From Bacillus sp. (in: firmicutes) (GTDB taxonomy: Bacteria; Bacillota; Bacilli; Bacillales; JACDOC01), in the NCBI GenBank assembly GCA_017656295.1, contig JACDOC010000001.1, positions 473,611 through 537,610 of the forward strand: DNA of 64,000 nt, read 5' to 3'. The translations under genes and the position numbers were made by a program. This document shows positions 43,493-51,562 of this stretch, one piece after another. The notes beneath the pieces are model-generated. The model made no database searches, was not told the origin of the DNA, and saw only the letters and a program-made list of their open reading frames with translations. The stretch's first letter is position 1. Every line of letters begins with the position of its first letter.

Positions 43493-44606
43493 TGCAGTGA
43501 TTGTGGGAGGTGGAGTCATCGGTTGTTCCATTGCTTTTCAACTGGCCAAACGAGGGGCGTCCGTAATCGTCCTCGAAAAACAAGAAATCGCCCAAGGAGC
43601 GTCAAGGGCAGCGGCGGGGATGTTAGGGGCCCAATCGGAATTTACCACGGATAGCCCGCTCATTCCGTTAGCGTTAAAAAGCCGAGAGATGTTTCCTTCA
43701 ATTGTTGAAGAATTAGAGGAATTAACGGGTATCGACATTGGGCTCGTTCAAAGAGGGCTAATTAAAGTCGCTTGTTCGAAAGAGGATGGGGTGGCGCTCG
43801 AACAACATTATCAATTTTGGAAACAACAAGATCCTTCTGTCCAATGGTTATCGATGAAGGAATTGCAAGAGAGGGAGCCCCATGTGACGGAAACGCTTTA
43901 TGGTGCTATGTACCTTCCAGGAGACGGTCAAGTACGCGCGGCTGAATTATCGATTGCTTTTGCAAAAGCCGCCTCTCGTTTCGGAGCTGTCATTAAGGAA
44001 TATACGGAAGTGTACAGCCTTTTATGGGAAAGAGGTCAAGTGAAAGGAGTCGAGACGGCAGAAGGGCGAATCACTTCCGATAATGTAATTCTATGTGCAG
44101 GAGCTTGGTCAAAACAATTATTAAAACCGACTGGCATCGATGTTCCACTTTTTCCGGTCAAAGGGGAATGTCTTTCCGTTGTAACGGAAATTCCGTTCAT
44201 TACGTCCACGATTTTTGCGAACAACGGCTGTTACATCGTTCCGAAAAAAGGGAACCGATTAGTCATCGGTGCCACATCCCAGGAAGGAACGTTTCATCAA
44301 AAAGTGAGCGTAAAGGGAGTGCAAAGCCTGCTCGAGCGGGCTTCTGCTATTCTTCCTAGCATAGTAGAAGCCCATTGGGAAAACGTGTGGAGCGGCATTC
44401 GCCCGCAAACAAGTGATGGACTTCCTTACCTTGGAGAGCATCCGGATATTAAAGGGCTGTTTGGTGCGTTTGGTCATTACCGCAACGGAATTTTACTTAG
44501 TCCGATTACTGGAGTGATTATGGCTGATTTAGTAGAAGGAAAAACATATGAATCTATCGATTTATCAAGCTTTCACTTGTTACGAGTAGTACCAACAAGT
44601 ATGTAA
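43473..44606 (+). CDS. thiO: ThiO, glycine oxidase
   Basis: A 377-residue FAD-dependent D-amino-acid-oxidase-type protein. The FAD motif GGGVIGCSIA is at residues 11-20, and HYRNGILLSP near 348-357 is typical of glycine oxidase. It converts glycine to dehydroglycine (iminoacetate) for thiazole synthesis. Start ATG with TGGAGG upstream inside tenI. Confidence 0.92.
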   Translation: MENKRYDAVIVGGGVIGCSIAFQLAKRGASVIVLEKQEIAQGASRAAAGMLGAQSEFTTDSPLIPLALKSREMFPSIVEELEELTGIDIGLVQRGLIKVACSKEDGVALEQHYQFWKQQDPSVQWLSMKELQEREPHVTETLYGAMYLPGDGQVRAAELSIAFAKAASRFGAVIKEYTEVYSLLWERGQVKGVETAEGRITSDNVILCAGAWSKQLLKPTGIDVPLFPVKGECLSVVTEIPFITSTIFANNGCYIVPKKGNRLVIGATSQEGTFHQKVSVKGVQSLLERASAILPSIVEAHWENVWSGIRPQTSDGLPYLGEHPDIKGLFGAFGHYRNGILLSPITGVIMADLVEGKTYESIDLSSFHLLRVVPTSM

Positions 44607-44622
44607 GAAAGGAGGAAAGGAT

Positions 44623-44826
44623 ATGGAGTTACACATTAATGGAGAAACACTCCAACTTCCTGATGACATTCGAACAGTCGAAGATTTATTGATCCATTTT
44701 CAACTTCATCATCGAATTGTAATCGTGGAAGTCAATCGAAACATTATTCAAAAAGAAGACTATAAACAAACAACATTGTCCGATCAAGATCAAGTAGAAA
44801 TTGTACATTTTGTAGGAGGCGGTTGA
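44623..44826 (+). CDS. thiS: ThiS, sulfur-carrier protein
   Basis: A 67-residue ubiquitin-like protein ending in VGGG; the terminal Gly-Gly is adenylated by ThiF and then carries sulfur as a thiocarboxylate. The beta-grasp pattern ([28 protein letters not shown]) is clear. AGAAAGGAGG precedes the ATG. It overlaps thiG by four bases. Confidence 0.93.
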   Translation: MELHINGETLQLPDDIRTVEDLLIHFQLHHRIVIVEVNRNIIQKEDYKQTTLSDQDQVEIVHFVGGG

Positions 44827-45596
44827 TGATGTTAACCATTGGACCATATTCGTTTCAATCACGCTTGTTATTAGGGACTGGAAAATATCCAAATATGGAT
44901 ATTCAGCGAGAAGCAGTAGAAGTGTCTGGTGCGGAGATATTAACGTTTGCTGTTCGACGTATGAACATTTTTGAACCGAATCAACCGAATTTTTTAGAAA
45001 AGCTAGACTTAGAGCAATATAAATTACTTCCGAATACAGCTGGAGCCTCAACAGCGGAAGAAGCGGTACGTATTGCCCGATTAGCAAAAGCATCCGGCTT
45101 GTGCGACATGGTGAAGGTAGAAGTGATTGGTTGCTCAAAAACGTTACTTCCAGATCCAGTCGAAACACTAAAAGCAACGGAAATGTTGCTAGAGGAAGGA
45201 TTCATCGTGTTACCTTATACGTCCGATGATGTGGTGCTAGCCAAGCGTTTACAAGAATTAGGCTGTCACGCCATTATGCCAGGTGCATCACCAATTGGTT
45301 CGGGTCAAGGAATTATCAATCCGATGAATCTGAGCCTCATCATTGAGCAAGCAACGGTACCGGTTATTGTTGATGCAGGAATCGGAAGCCCTGCCGATGT
45401 GGCTCTCGCTATGGAATTAGGGGCTGATGGCGTGCTATTGAATACGGCGGTCGCCGCAGCTCAAGATCCGGTTAAAATGGCGAAAGCAATGAAACTAGCC
45501 ATTGAAGCAGGCCGACTTGGTTTTGAAGCAGGACGTATTCCGAAAAAACGGTATGCGATCGCAAGTAGTCCAATGGAAGGAATGAGTATCGTTTGA
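44823..45596 (+). CDS. thiG: ThiG, thiazole synthase
   Basis: A 257-residue (beta/alpha)8 enzyme combining deoxyxylulose phosphate, dehydroglycine and ThiS thiocarboxylate to make the thiazole phosphate. The Schiff-base lysine is expected in MVKVEVIGC near residue 98. The [21 protein letters not shown] region, near 184-204, is the phosphate-binding part (shown as [11 protein letters not shown] and [10 protein letters not shown]). The first codons are ATG ATG ATG, so the exact start is uncertain by one or two residues. Confidence 0.94.
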   Translation: MMMLTIGPYSFQSRLLLGTGKYPNMDIQREAVEVSGAEILTFAVRRMNIFEPNQPNFLEKLDLEQYKLLPNTAGASTAEEAVRIARLAKASGLCDMVKVEVIGCSKTLLPDPVETLKATEMLLEEGFIVLPYTSDDVVLAKRLQELGCHAIMPGASPIGSGQGIINPMNLSLIIEQATVPVIVDAGIGSPADVALAMELGADGVLLNTAVAAAQDPVKMAKAMKLAIEAGRLGFEAGRIPKKRYAIASSPMEGMSIV

Positions 45597-46618
45597 ACGA
45601 CCGTTACTCAAGACAAGAGCTCTTTTCTCCAATAGGTAAAGAAGGGCAACAACAGTTAGTCAAAAAACACGTAGTTATTATCGGGGCGGGGGCTTTAGGA
45701 ACTGGAACTAGCGAAGCCCTTGTCCGTGCTGGTGTGGGCAAAGTCACGATCATGGATCGGGATTACGTCGATTGGAGTAACTTACAACGTCAACAACTGT
45801 ATAGTGAAGAAGATGCGAAACTTCGCTTACCAAAAGCAATTGCTGCGAAAAAAAGATTAGAGCAAGTCAACTGTGACGTGCAGATTGAGGCGATGGTCAC
45901 CGATGTGACGGTGAATGTACTAGAGGAGCTTGTGAAAAAGGGCAAACCTGATGTCCTTATCGATGCGACCGATAATTTTGATACGCGCATGGTTATTAAC
46001 GATATTTCACAAAAATACGGGATACCGTGGATTTACGGAGCTTGTGTCGGAAGCTACGGAGTGAGTTATCCGTTTATTCCAGGAAAAACTCCTTGTCTGC
46101 ATTGTTTATTAGAAACCCTGCCGATGAATGGTCTCACGTGCGATACGGCGGGGATTATCAGTCCTGCCGTACAAATGGTCGCGGCGTATCAAGTAGCTGA
46201 AACGTTAAAAATTCTCGTCGGTGATATTGATGCGGTTCGTCGTAAACTCATTTCGTTTGATGTGTGGAAAAACCAACAATCGATGATTGATGTCAACTCG
46301 TTAAAACGAGAGGATTGTCCTTCTTGCGGAACGCATCAAACGTATCCGTTTCTTTCGTATGAACACCAAACAAAAACAGAGGTTTTGTGTGGGCGAAATA
46401 CGGTGCAAATTCGCCCAGCGATAAAAGGTCCTCGCGATTTAGACGAGCTCGCCAAAGTGCTCTCACGTCAAGGGGGTAATGTAGAGAAAAATCCGTACCT
46501 CGTATCATTGGAAGTGCCTGAGCATCGACTCGTTGTGTTTAAAGATGGACGTGTCCTCGTTCACGGAACAAAAGATATTCAAGAAGCGAAAACATTATAT
46601 CATCGGTATTTAGGGTAG
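45593..46618 (+). CDS. thiF: ThiF, ThiS adenylyltransferase
   Basis: A 341-residue E1-like enzyme. The ATP motif GAGALGTGT is at residues 31-39. The adenylation residues lie in [13 protein letters not shown] (near 55). The zinc-site cysteines are HCLLE (C near 168) with CPSC near 242. The C-terminal 90 residues form an extension of the longer MoeB/ThiF type. The start is TTG, which overlaps the thiG stop (TTGA), so translation is coupled. Confidence 0.92.
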   Translation: MNDRYSRQELFSPIGKEGQQQLVKKHVVIIGAGALGTGTSEALVRAGVGKVTIMDRDYVDWSNLQRQQLYSEEDAKLRLPKAIAAKKRLEQVNCDVQIEAMVTDVTVNVLEELVKKGKPDVLIDATDNFDTRMVINDISQKYGIPWIYGACVGSYGVSYPFIPGKTPCLHCLLETLPMNGLTCDTAGIISPAVQMVAAYQVAETLKILVGDIDAVRRKLISFDVWKNQQSMIDVNSLKREDCPSCGTHQTYPFLSYEHQTKTEVLCGRNTVQIRPAIKGPRDLDELAKVLSRQGGNVEKNPYLVSLEVPEHRLVVFKDGRVLVHGTKDIQEAKTLYHRYLG

Positions 46619-46628
46619 GAGGTGCCAC

Positions 46629-47441
46629 TTGGTGAACGTATATAAAGCGTTGACGATTGCTGGATCTGATAGCGGAGGCGGGGCCGGTATTCAAGCGGAT
46701 TTAAAAACATTTCAAGAATTGCACGTATATGGCATGACTGTAATTACTGCAGCAACAGCCCAAAATACGTTAGGCGTTCAAGGGGTTTATCCGCTATCGG
46801 TTGAAGCGGTTGTCAAACAATTAGATTCGATTGAACAAGATTTAGCCCCACACGCGGTAAAGACTGGCATGTTGTTTAGTGAAGAAATTATTATAGCGGT
46901 CGCGGAGCGTGTTCAATCATACGGGTGGAAACAGCTCGTTGTTGACCCTGTCATGATCGCGAAAGGAGGCGCTCCCCTTCTACAAGAAGACGCCGTCCAA
47001 GCGATGAAAAAACACCTTTTACCGTTGGCGAAAGTGATTACCCCAAATATCCCGGAAGCGGAAGTATTAACAGGCATGGCAATCACAAACATAGAAGATC
47101 GAAAAGACGCGGCGAAACGACTTCATGACATGGGCGTTTCTTACGTCGTGATGAAAGGTGGCCATGGCAACGAAGAGCAGTTAATTGACCTATTATTCGA
47201 TGGGGAACAATTTTATGAATGGCAAAGTCGTCGGATCGAATCAAGACATACGCATGGGACGGGATGTACGTTTGCTGCGGCCATTACGGCAGAATTAGCG
47301 AAAGGATCATCGGTGGAAGAAGCGGTATCTGTTGCGAAAACCTTTATTCATTTAGCGATTGAACAAGAACTAGGCATCGGGAGTGGAAACGGCCCGACCA
47401 ACCATTGGGCGTTTCGAAACCAACATGAGGTGGTCTCGTGA
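46629..47441 (+). CDS. thiD: ThiD, HMP/HMP-phosphate kinase
   Basis: A 270-residue ribokinase-fold enzyme phosphorylating hydroxymethylpyrimidine twice. Characteristic blocks are GSDSGGGAGIQADLKTFQEL (residues 10-29), NIPEAEVLTG near 141 and the catalytic-loop motif HGTGCTF near 210. TTG 46629 and GTG 46632 are both possible starts after TAGGAGGTG. Its last bases overlap thiE. Confidence 0.93.
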   Translation: MVNVYKALTIAGSDSGGGAGIQADLKTFQELHVYGMTVITAATAQNTLGVQGVYPLSVEAVVKQLDSIEQDLAPHAVKTGMLFSEEIIIAVAERVQSYGWKQLVVDPVMIAKGGAPLLQEDAVQAMKKHLLPLAKVITPNIPEAEVLTGMAITNIEDRKDAAKRLHDMGVSYVVMKGGHGNEEQLIDLLFDGEQFYEWQSRRIESRHTHGTGCTFAAAITAELAKGSSVEEAVSVAKTFIHLAIEQELGIGSGNGPTNHWAFRNQHEVVS

Positions 47442-48100
47442 CTTTTCAACGAAACCATCTAACCTTATATTTCGTCATGGGCAGTGCAAATTGTAAAGAA
47501 GATCCTCGTTCCGTGCTGCAACAAGCGATTGCCGGTGGGATTACGATGTTTCAATTTCGGGAAAAAGGAATAGGTGCTTTAACTGGTGAGGCCAAGTACG
47601 AATTAGCAAAAGACTTGCATGCAATTTGTAAAGAGCACGGTATCCCTTTTATCGTTAATGACGATGTTCAATTAGCGCTTGAGCTTGATGCCGATGGAGT
47701 CCATATCGGTCAAGAAGATGGTGATGTAGAGGCGGTTCGGAAGATGATAGGTGACAAACTACTGGGCGTCTCTACCCATAACGTTGAAGAAGCCAAACGA
47801 GCCTTCGTGGAAGGGGCTGACTATATTGGAGTCGGTCCCATGTATCCTACAAAAACAAAAGAAGATATCCAAGTTGTAAGAGGACCGATTGTGATTGAGG
47901 AAATACGAAACGCATGTGTCACCGGGCCATTAGTCGCTATTGGCGGCATTCAACAAGGAAATATTGCTCCGATTGCTAAAGCTGGTGCGGATGGAATTGC
48001 CGTTATTTCTGCGATTACACATGCAGTAAATAATCAGCATCAAGCTGCAGTTTTAAAGGAAGAATTTTTAACGAATACGAGACATTTTTCCAATAAATAA
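47438..48100 (+). CDS. thiE: ThiE, thiamine-phosphate synthase
   Basis: A 220-residue (beta/alpha)8 enzyme joining HMP pyrophosphate with thiazole phosphate to form thiamine phosphate. Diagnostic motifs are FQFREKG (residues 33-39), VNDDVQLALELDADGVHIGQ (residues 69-88), GVGPMYPTKTK (near 129) and GGIQQGNI (near 168). The start is GTG overlapping the thiD stop (GTGA). It is the last gene of the operon; a strong terminator follows 100 bases later. Confidence 0.94.
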   Translation: MTFQRNHLTLYFVMGSANCKEDPRSVLQQAIAGGITMFQFREKGIGALTGEAKYELAKDLHAICKEHGIPFIVNDDVQLALELDADGVHIGQEDGDVEAVRKMIGDKLLGVSTHNVEEAKRAFVEGADYIGVGPMYPTKTKEDIQVVRGPIVIEEIRNACVTGPLVAIGGIQQGNIAPIAKAGADGIAVISAITHAVNNQHQAAVLKEEFLTNTRHFSNK

Positions 48101-48200
48101 TAAATTTGGCGTGAAGACAAAATCAAAACAGTGAGTTATTAAATATTTTCCGGAAGCCTTGTAATAATGTCTGTAACATTGAGGTATATAACAGGCCACA

Positions 48201-48240
48201 AAAAAACAGACCAAACAACAACATAATGGTCTGTTTTTTA
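48201..48240. terminator. Terminator of the thiamine operon
   Basis: AAAAAACAGACCA and TGGTCTGTTTTTT form a perfect 13-bp stem. The rest of the 48101-48433 gap holds one further inverted repeat and no gene. Confidence 0.9.
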
Positions 48241-48304
48241 TTGATACAACAACATTTATGTTGAAATAGCAATAATAATAGCAAATAATTAACCTATTTC
48301 GTTC

Positions 48305-48331
48305 TTGGAGCACATTGTTCAAGTGCTCCAA
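48305..48331. repeat. Inverted repeat without T-tract
   Basis: TTGGAGCAC and GTGCTCCAA form a perfect 9-bp stem with a nine-base loop, between the convergent thiamine operon and the FeoB-like gene. Neither side has a clear T run, so the role is unknown. Confidence 0.5.
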
Positions 48332-48433
48332 CGAATCGAATAAGTAACTATGTCAAAAGGAATTTAATTCTATATCTCTCCATATCTTTGCTTACAACTT
48401 AACGACAACTCGATTATTGTTATTATTTTATTG

Positions 48434-50074
48434 TTACCTAGTGAATAATAACAAGAGCAAAAGAGTAGATGTTAACGAAGTAATCATTTGTTTTCCTGAT
48501 AATAAAATTGCCTCTTTCACATTAAATTCCTTTGCGATGGTCCAAATAGTAACCGCACATGCACTAAATGTCGAAGCAAGGTAAACAAGAAGAAAGAGTT
48601 GAAATGGCGACATCGACGTTAATAACGCCAAATTTCCTTCATTAAACAGCAAAATGCCATCTTTACGAATTATTGAAAAAACAAGACCAATAGCAGCTTC
48701 TGCAGGTAAATTCATCCATTGAACGACAGGTGCGAATAACAACACCACTTTATCAATCCATCCTAACACATCCAACAACCCGGCGATAAAACAAATGATC
48801 AAAAAGATCGGCATGGCTTGAGTTAAAAATTGAAAGACCGTTGAACGAACGCGGTATGAAACTCCCGACCATGTCGGCATCTGAATAAACGTCCGATGAG
48901 GACGAAGCATAGCTGCATGTATCATTGCTTGTCGATTCCATATTTTTGTATGAAGGGCACCAACGATAAAGAGAGTGAGTAAGTACGGCAAAAATAAGTG
49001 CGGCTTTTGTGCACTATGAAAAATCGATATTGTTGCTCCAATTTGATAACTACATGCTGATCCAAATGAGACGAGAGAAACACATGCTTTTCGCGTACAA
49101 GCACTGCACAATCGACTCTGCTGAACGGCCACAACATTACACCCAAACCCACTTAATACAGGAATCAGATCTTGGCCATTTAAACCTATTTTTCGTAAAT
49201 ACGGATCAAGCGCATCGGTAATTCGATCTTTGATTCCTGTTTCGTCGGTGATGGCCATCATAATACTTAAAAAAAGCACAACTGGAAATGCCCATAAAAA
49301 TGAATAAGCTCCTAGTGTGAGCAAGCCGTAATCTCCTACAAGCAATCCTTCTATCAGCTTTCCTTTTCCCTCAAAAAATTGAACCACACTTGCTAAGCCA
49401 ACATCTAAATACGGTTGTCCCCAATCGGAGAACTTATAAGCGACATAAACAGGTAAGAGAAACATCAACAATATTGCCAACACAGATAGAAGCGGACCGA
49501 TTATTGGACGATCAAATAAAAACGATGCAGGGTCTTTTTTAGGTAAGTTCAGTGTTTGTAATACCTTAATAGTATCTCGGGTCCATTTTCCATCTTTTTC
49601 AAATGAAGGGACCGATTGAGCTGTTTCTTTTCTTCCTTTTGTTAAAAAAAGCGGGAGATTGTATTGCTTTTGAACATTTTCTAACAGTGTTTTCGTTTGT
49701 TGATTTATTTTATCTACAAATGTCACAGCTATAGAAATATTTGATTGAGTTACAGGCACAATCGACAGCAGTTCTTGCAACTCCTCATGAAAATGCGTCC
49801 CACGGATAATGAGCATCACGTGATCAGCTTTTACTACTTCTTTTTCCAGTTGTCGTTTACCCAGTTCATCCCCTCTACGCAACCCCGGTGTATCGACAAT
49901 ATCCCATTCACGCAACTGACGTATCGGATGGGAACGAAACGTGTAAGTCGTTCCTTTCACATTGGTTTCTTCACCAATACCAAACTGCGTCCACCTTGAA
50001 AATAATGTGGTCTTTCCAACTGATTCTAATCCGAGGAGTAAAAGTCGTTTTCGTTTTGTTCGCTCAGCTAGCAA
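48434..50074 (-). CDS. Zur-controlled FeoB-like GTPase-permease, candidate zinc transporter
   Basis: A 546-residue FeoB relative, shorter than the usual 650-750. An N-terminal G domain has G1 GLESVGKTT (near residue 15) and G3 DTPG (near 62); the G4 NKxD position reads TFVDK, so guanine recognition may be weakened. About eight membrane segments follow. The first gate, GFGCNVVAVQQ, is followed by a Cys-rich stretch (RLCSACTRKACVSLV) then GSACSYQIG; the second gate is FSACAVTIW near the C-terminus. FeoB proteins import Fe2+. Here the TTG start overlaps the upstream flavoprotein gene, which has a Zur box, and no FeoA is present, so zinc is the likelier cargo (inference). Confidence 0.78.
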   Translation of the reverse strand: MLAERTKRKRLLLLGLESVGKTTLFSRWTQFGIGEETNVKGTTYTFRSHPIRQLREWDIVDTPGLRRGDELGKRQLEKEVVKADHVMLIIRGTHFHEELQELLSIVPVTQSNISIAVTFVDKINQQTKTLLENVQKQYNLPLFLTKGRKETAQSVPSFEKDGKWTRDTIKVLQTLNLPKKDPASFLFDRPIIGPLLSVLAILLMFLLPVYVAYKFSDWGQPYLDVGLASVVQFFEGKGKLIEGLLVGDYGLLTLGAYSFLWAFPVVLFLSIMMAITDETGIKDRITDALDPYLRKIGLNGQDLIPVLSGFGCNVVAVQQSRLCSACTRKACVSLVSFGSACSYQIGATISIFHSAQKPHLFLPYLLTLFIVGALHTKIWNRQAMIHAAMLRPHRTFIQMPTWSGVSYRVRSTVFQFLTQAMPIFLIICFIAGLLDVLGWIDKVVLLFAPVVQWMNLPAEAAIGLVFSIIRKDGILLFNEGNLALLTSMSPFQLFLLVYLASTFSACAVTIWTIAKEFNVKEAILLSGKQMITSLTSTLLLLLLFTR

Positions 50075-51177
50075 TCACACTTCACCTCACAACACGATAA
50101 GTCTGTTAAATACATTTGGTTGTTTGCATAAAGAGTGAAGACCTCTTCTTCATGAGGAAGTTGGTAACGATCAACTAATTTTTTCGCTACAACGGCAAAA
50201 CGTTGGCGAAACTTATAAATAAAACAGAAAATCGCTTGATCATGGGCAACGCTCGGTCCAATTAAAAATAAATTCGGCGTTATGGTCGATTCATCATACA
50301 ACGTCAGTTTCGGTTTTCCGTTCTCACCCCATTCAAACAAGGATTGAATTTGTTCCGCTCCTGAGCGAAATCCTGTTGCTAGAATCGGCTTTGTCTCCGT
50401 CATCAATTGCTCTCCGTTTGAAAGGAATAACAAATAGCCGTTTTCCTTTTTTTTAATTTTCACAACCCTAATCTTTTCGACTATGGTGAAACGCTTTGTT
50501 TGTTCGGCTTTTCGCAATCGTTCCCATGTGTAAGGTGCTAATGACAAACTAGGGTCCGCTTCTTTTCCATGTAGCTCCTTAGCTGAAATGATGGTCACTT
50601 TATTTCCATTCGCAACTAAGTTAACGGCCGCGTCAATTCCGCTCTCATACCCACCAATTACTACATAATGCCCATTTTCGAAATTCTTCCAACTGTCAAC
50701 ATACCGATTATGTAGCGCATGTTCTGCTCCTGGAAATGGAGCTGCATTCGGGAATTGAAATTCTCCGGTTGCCCAAATAACGGCATCAGCCTCGTATTCT
50801 CCTTCATTTGTTTTTACAATGAATCGATTCTCCTTTTTAACTACCTCGTTTACGTTCACTCCTTCTCGAACCGGTAAATCGTAATGTTCTGCTAATAAAT
50901 CAAGATATAATGCATAGTCTTCACCGCTTAGATGTTCTTTTCGGAGGGTATAAGCAGGTGACGTTGTTGGTGAAATAGCATTTAAATCTAAAGCACCAAA
51001 GCCCTGTCCCGTAAACGATGGTGTAATAAAACGCATCTCCCTCGGCCATTGCAAAAAGGAGGAACCAACACGGTCACGTTCTAAAATTCCAAAATTTTTA
51101 ATTCCTAATTGCTTTAGTAAAATCCCCATTCCAATCCCAGCAGGACCCGCTCCAACAATTAGAAAAAATGGGTTCAT
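50068..51177 (-). CDS. Zur-controlled FAD/NAD(P)-dependent oxidoreductase with Cys-rich tail
   Basis: A 369-residue two-dinucleotide-fold flavoprotein of the flavin-monooxygenase/CzcO-like group. The FAD motif is GAGPAGIGMG (residues 8-17), the NAD(P) motif GGYESGIDAAV near 168, and a third conserved ATGF near 280. The last eight residues are CCEVKCDC, four cysteines in a short tail that could bind zinc. ATG at 51177, after AAAGGAGAGAGG, is chosen; the longer frame would start inside the Zur box. It overlaps the FeoB-like gene by seven bases. The reaction is unknown; reduction or oxidation of a metal-binding thiol or a metallophore is a hypothesis. Confidence 0.75.
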   Translation of the reverse strand: MNPFFLIVGAGPAGIGMGILLKQLGIKNFGILERDRVGSSFLQWPREMRFITPSFTGQGFGALDLNAISPTTSPAYTLRKEHLSGEDYALYLDLLAEHYDLPVREGVNVNEVVKKENRFIVKTNEGEYEADAVIWATGEFQFPNAAPFPGAEHALHNRYVDSWKNFENGHYVVIGGYESGIDAAVNLVANGNKVTIISAKELHGKEADPSLSLAPYTWERLRKAEQTKRFTIVEKIRVVKIKKKENGYLLFLSNGEQLMTETKPILATGFRSGAEQIQSLFEWGENGKPKLTLYDESTITPNLFLIGPSVAHDQAIFCFIYKFRQRFAVVAKKLVDRYQLPHEEEVFTLYANNQMYLTDLSCCEVKCDC

Positions 51178-51215
51178 TAATTCCTCTCTCCTTTCATACC
51201 TTCTCTTATTTATGA

Positions 51216-51236
51216 AAATCGTATTCATTACGATTT
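51216..51236 (-). promoter_or_regulatory. Zur box controlling the flavoprotein/FeoB-like operon
   Basis: The core TCGTATTCATTACGA (51219-51233) differs at one base from the Zur consensus TCGTAATNATTACGA, and the palindrome extends to AAA and TTT on either side. It lies 40 bases upstream of the flavoprotein start, between its promoter region and ribosome binding site. Confidence 0.82.
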
Positions 51237-51392
51237 ATAAGATACAGATATTTAAGCATACTTTTGTGGAAAATGCAAAAACAAATTAAGGATGCTTATT
51301 CATTTCATAGGGGGGTCTCCACAAACCGGATGTTGACCGGTGAAGGGAAGAGGAGCTTGGTAAATATATTAAATTCATAGATGTAAGTATCG

Positions 51393-51445
51393 GTAGAGTA
51401 TTCTCATCGTTATTAAAAGAAAAAGATGAATACTCTACTTTTTTC
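51393..51445 (+). terminator. Orphan terminator between the divergent Zur operons
   Basis: GTAGAGTATTC-CATC pairs with GATG-AATACTCTAC over a two-base bulge, followed by TTTTTTCTCTC. No gene precedes it on this strand; bases 51300-51392 would be the body of a short transcript. See findings. Confidence 0.7.
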
Positions 51446-51491
51446 TCTCTAACATAGATTTTATTTCATTTTAAGGAAATTTGTTTTTTTA

Positions 51492-51520
51492 TTTACATAT
51501 TTTCTCTTTCGTGTTATAAA
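51492..51520 (+). promoter_or_regulatory. cntA promoter
   Basis: TTTACA and TATAAA are separated by exactly 17 bases, each one mismatch from consensus. The Zur box begins two bases after the -10 hexamer, a classical repression geometry. Confidence 0.8.
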
Positions 51521-51522
51521 TA

Positions 51523-51545
51523 AAAATCGTAATCATTACGATTTT
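51523..51545 (+). promoter_or_regulatory. Zur box controlling the ABC/MATE operon
   Basis: A perfect Zur consensus, TCGTAATCATTACGA (51527-51541), extended by AAAA and TTTT, covers the likely transcription start between the -10 and the cntA ribosome binding site. Confidence 0.9.
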
Positions 51546-51562
51546 TTAAGAGAGGTGTGTTT

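Noticed and set aside
48305..48331. Terminator of the FeoB-like gene
   Set aside because: The 9-bp stem is good but no T run follows on either strand; listed only as an inverted repeat.
51330..51380. A 16-codon leader peptide before the orphan terminator
   Set aside because: ATG at 51330 has no ribosome binding site at a workable distance (the G-rich patch is 14 bases away).
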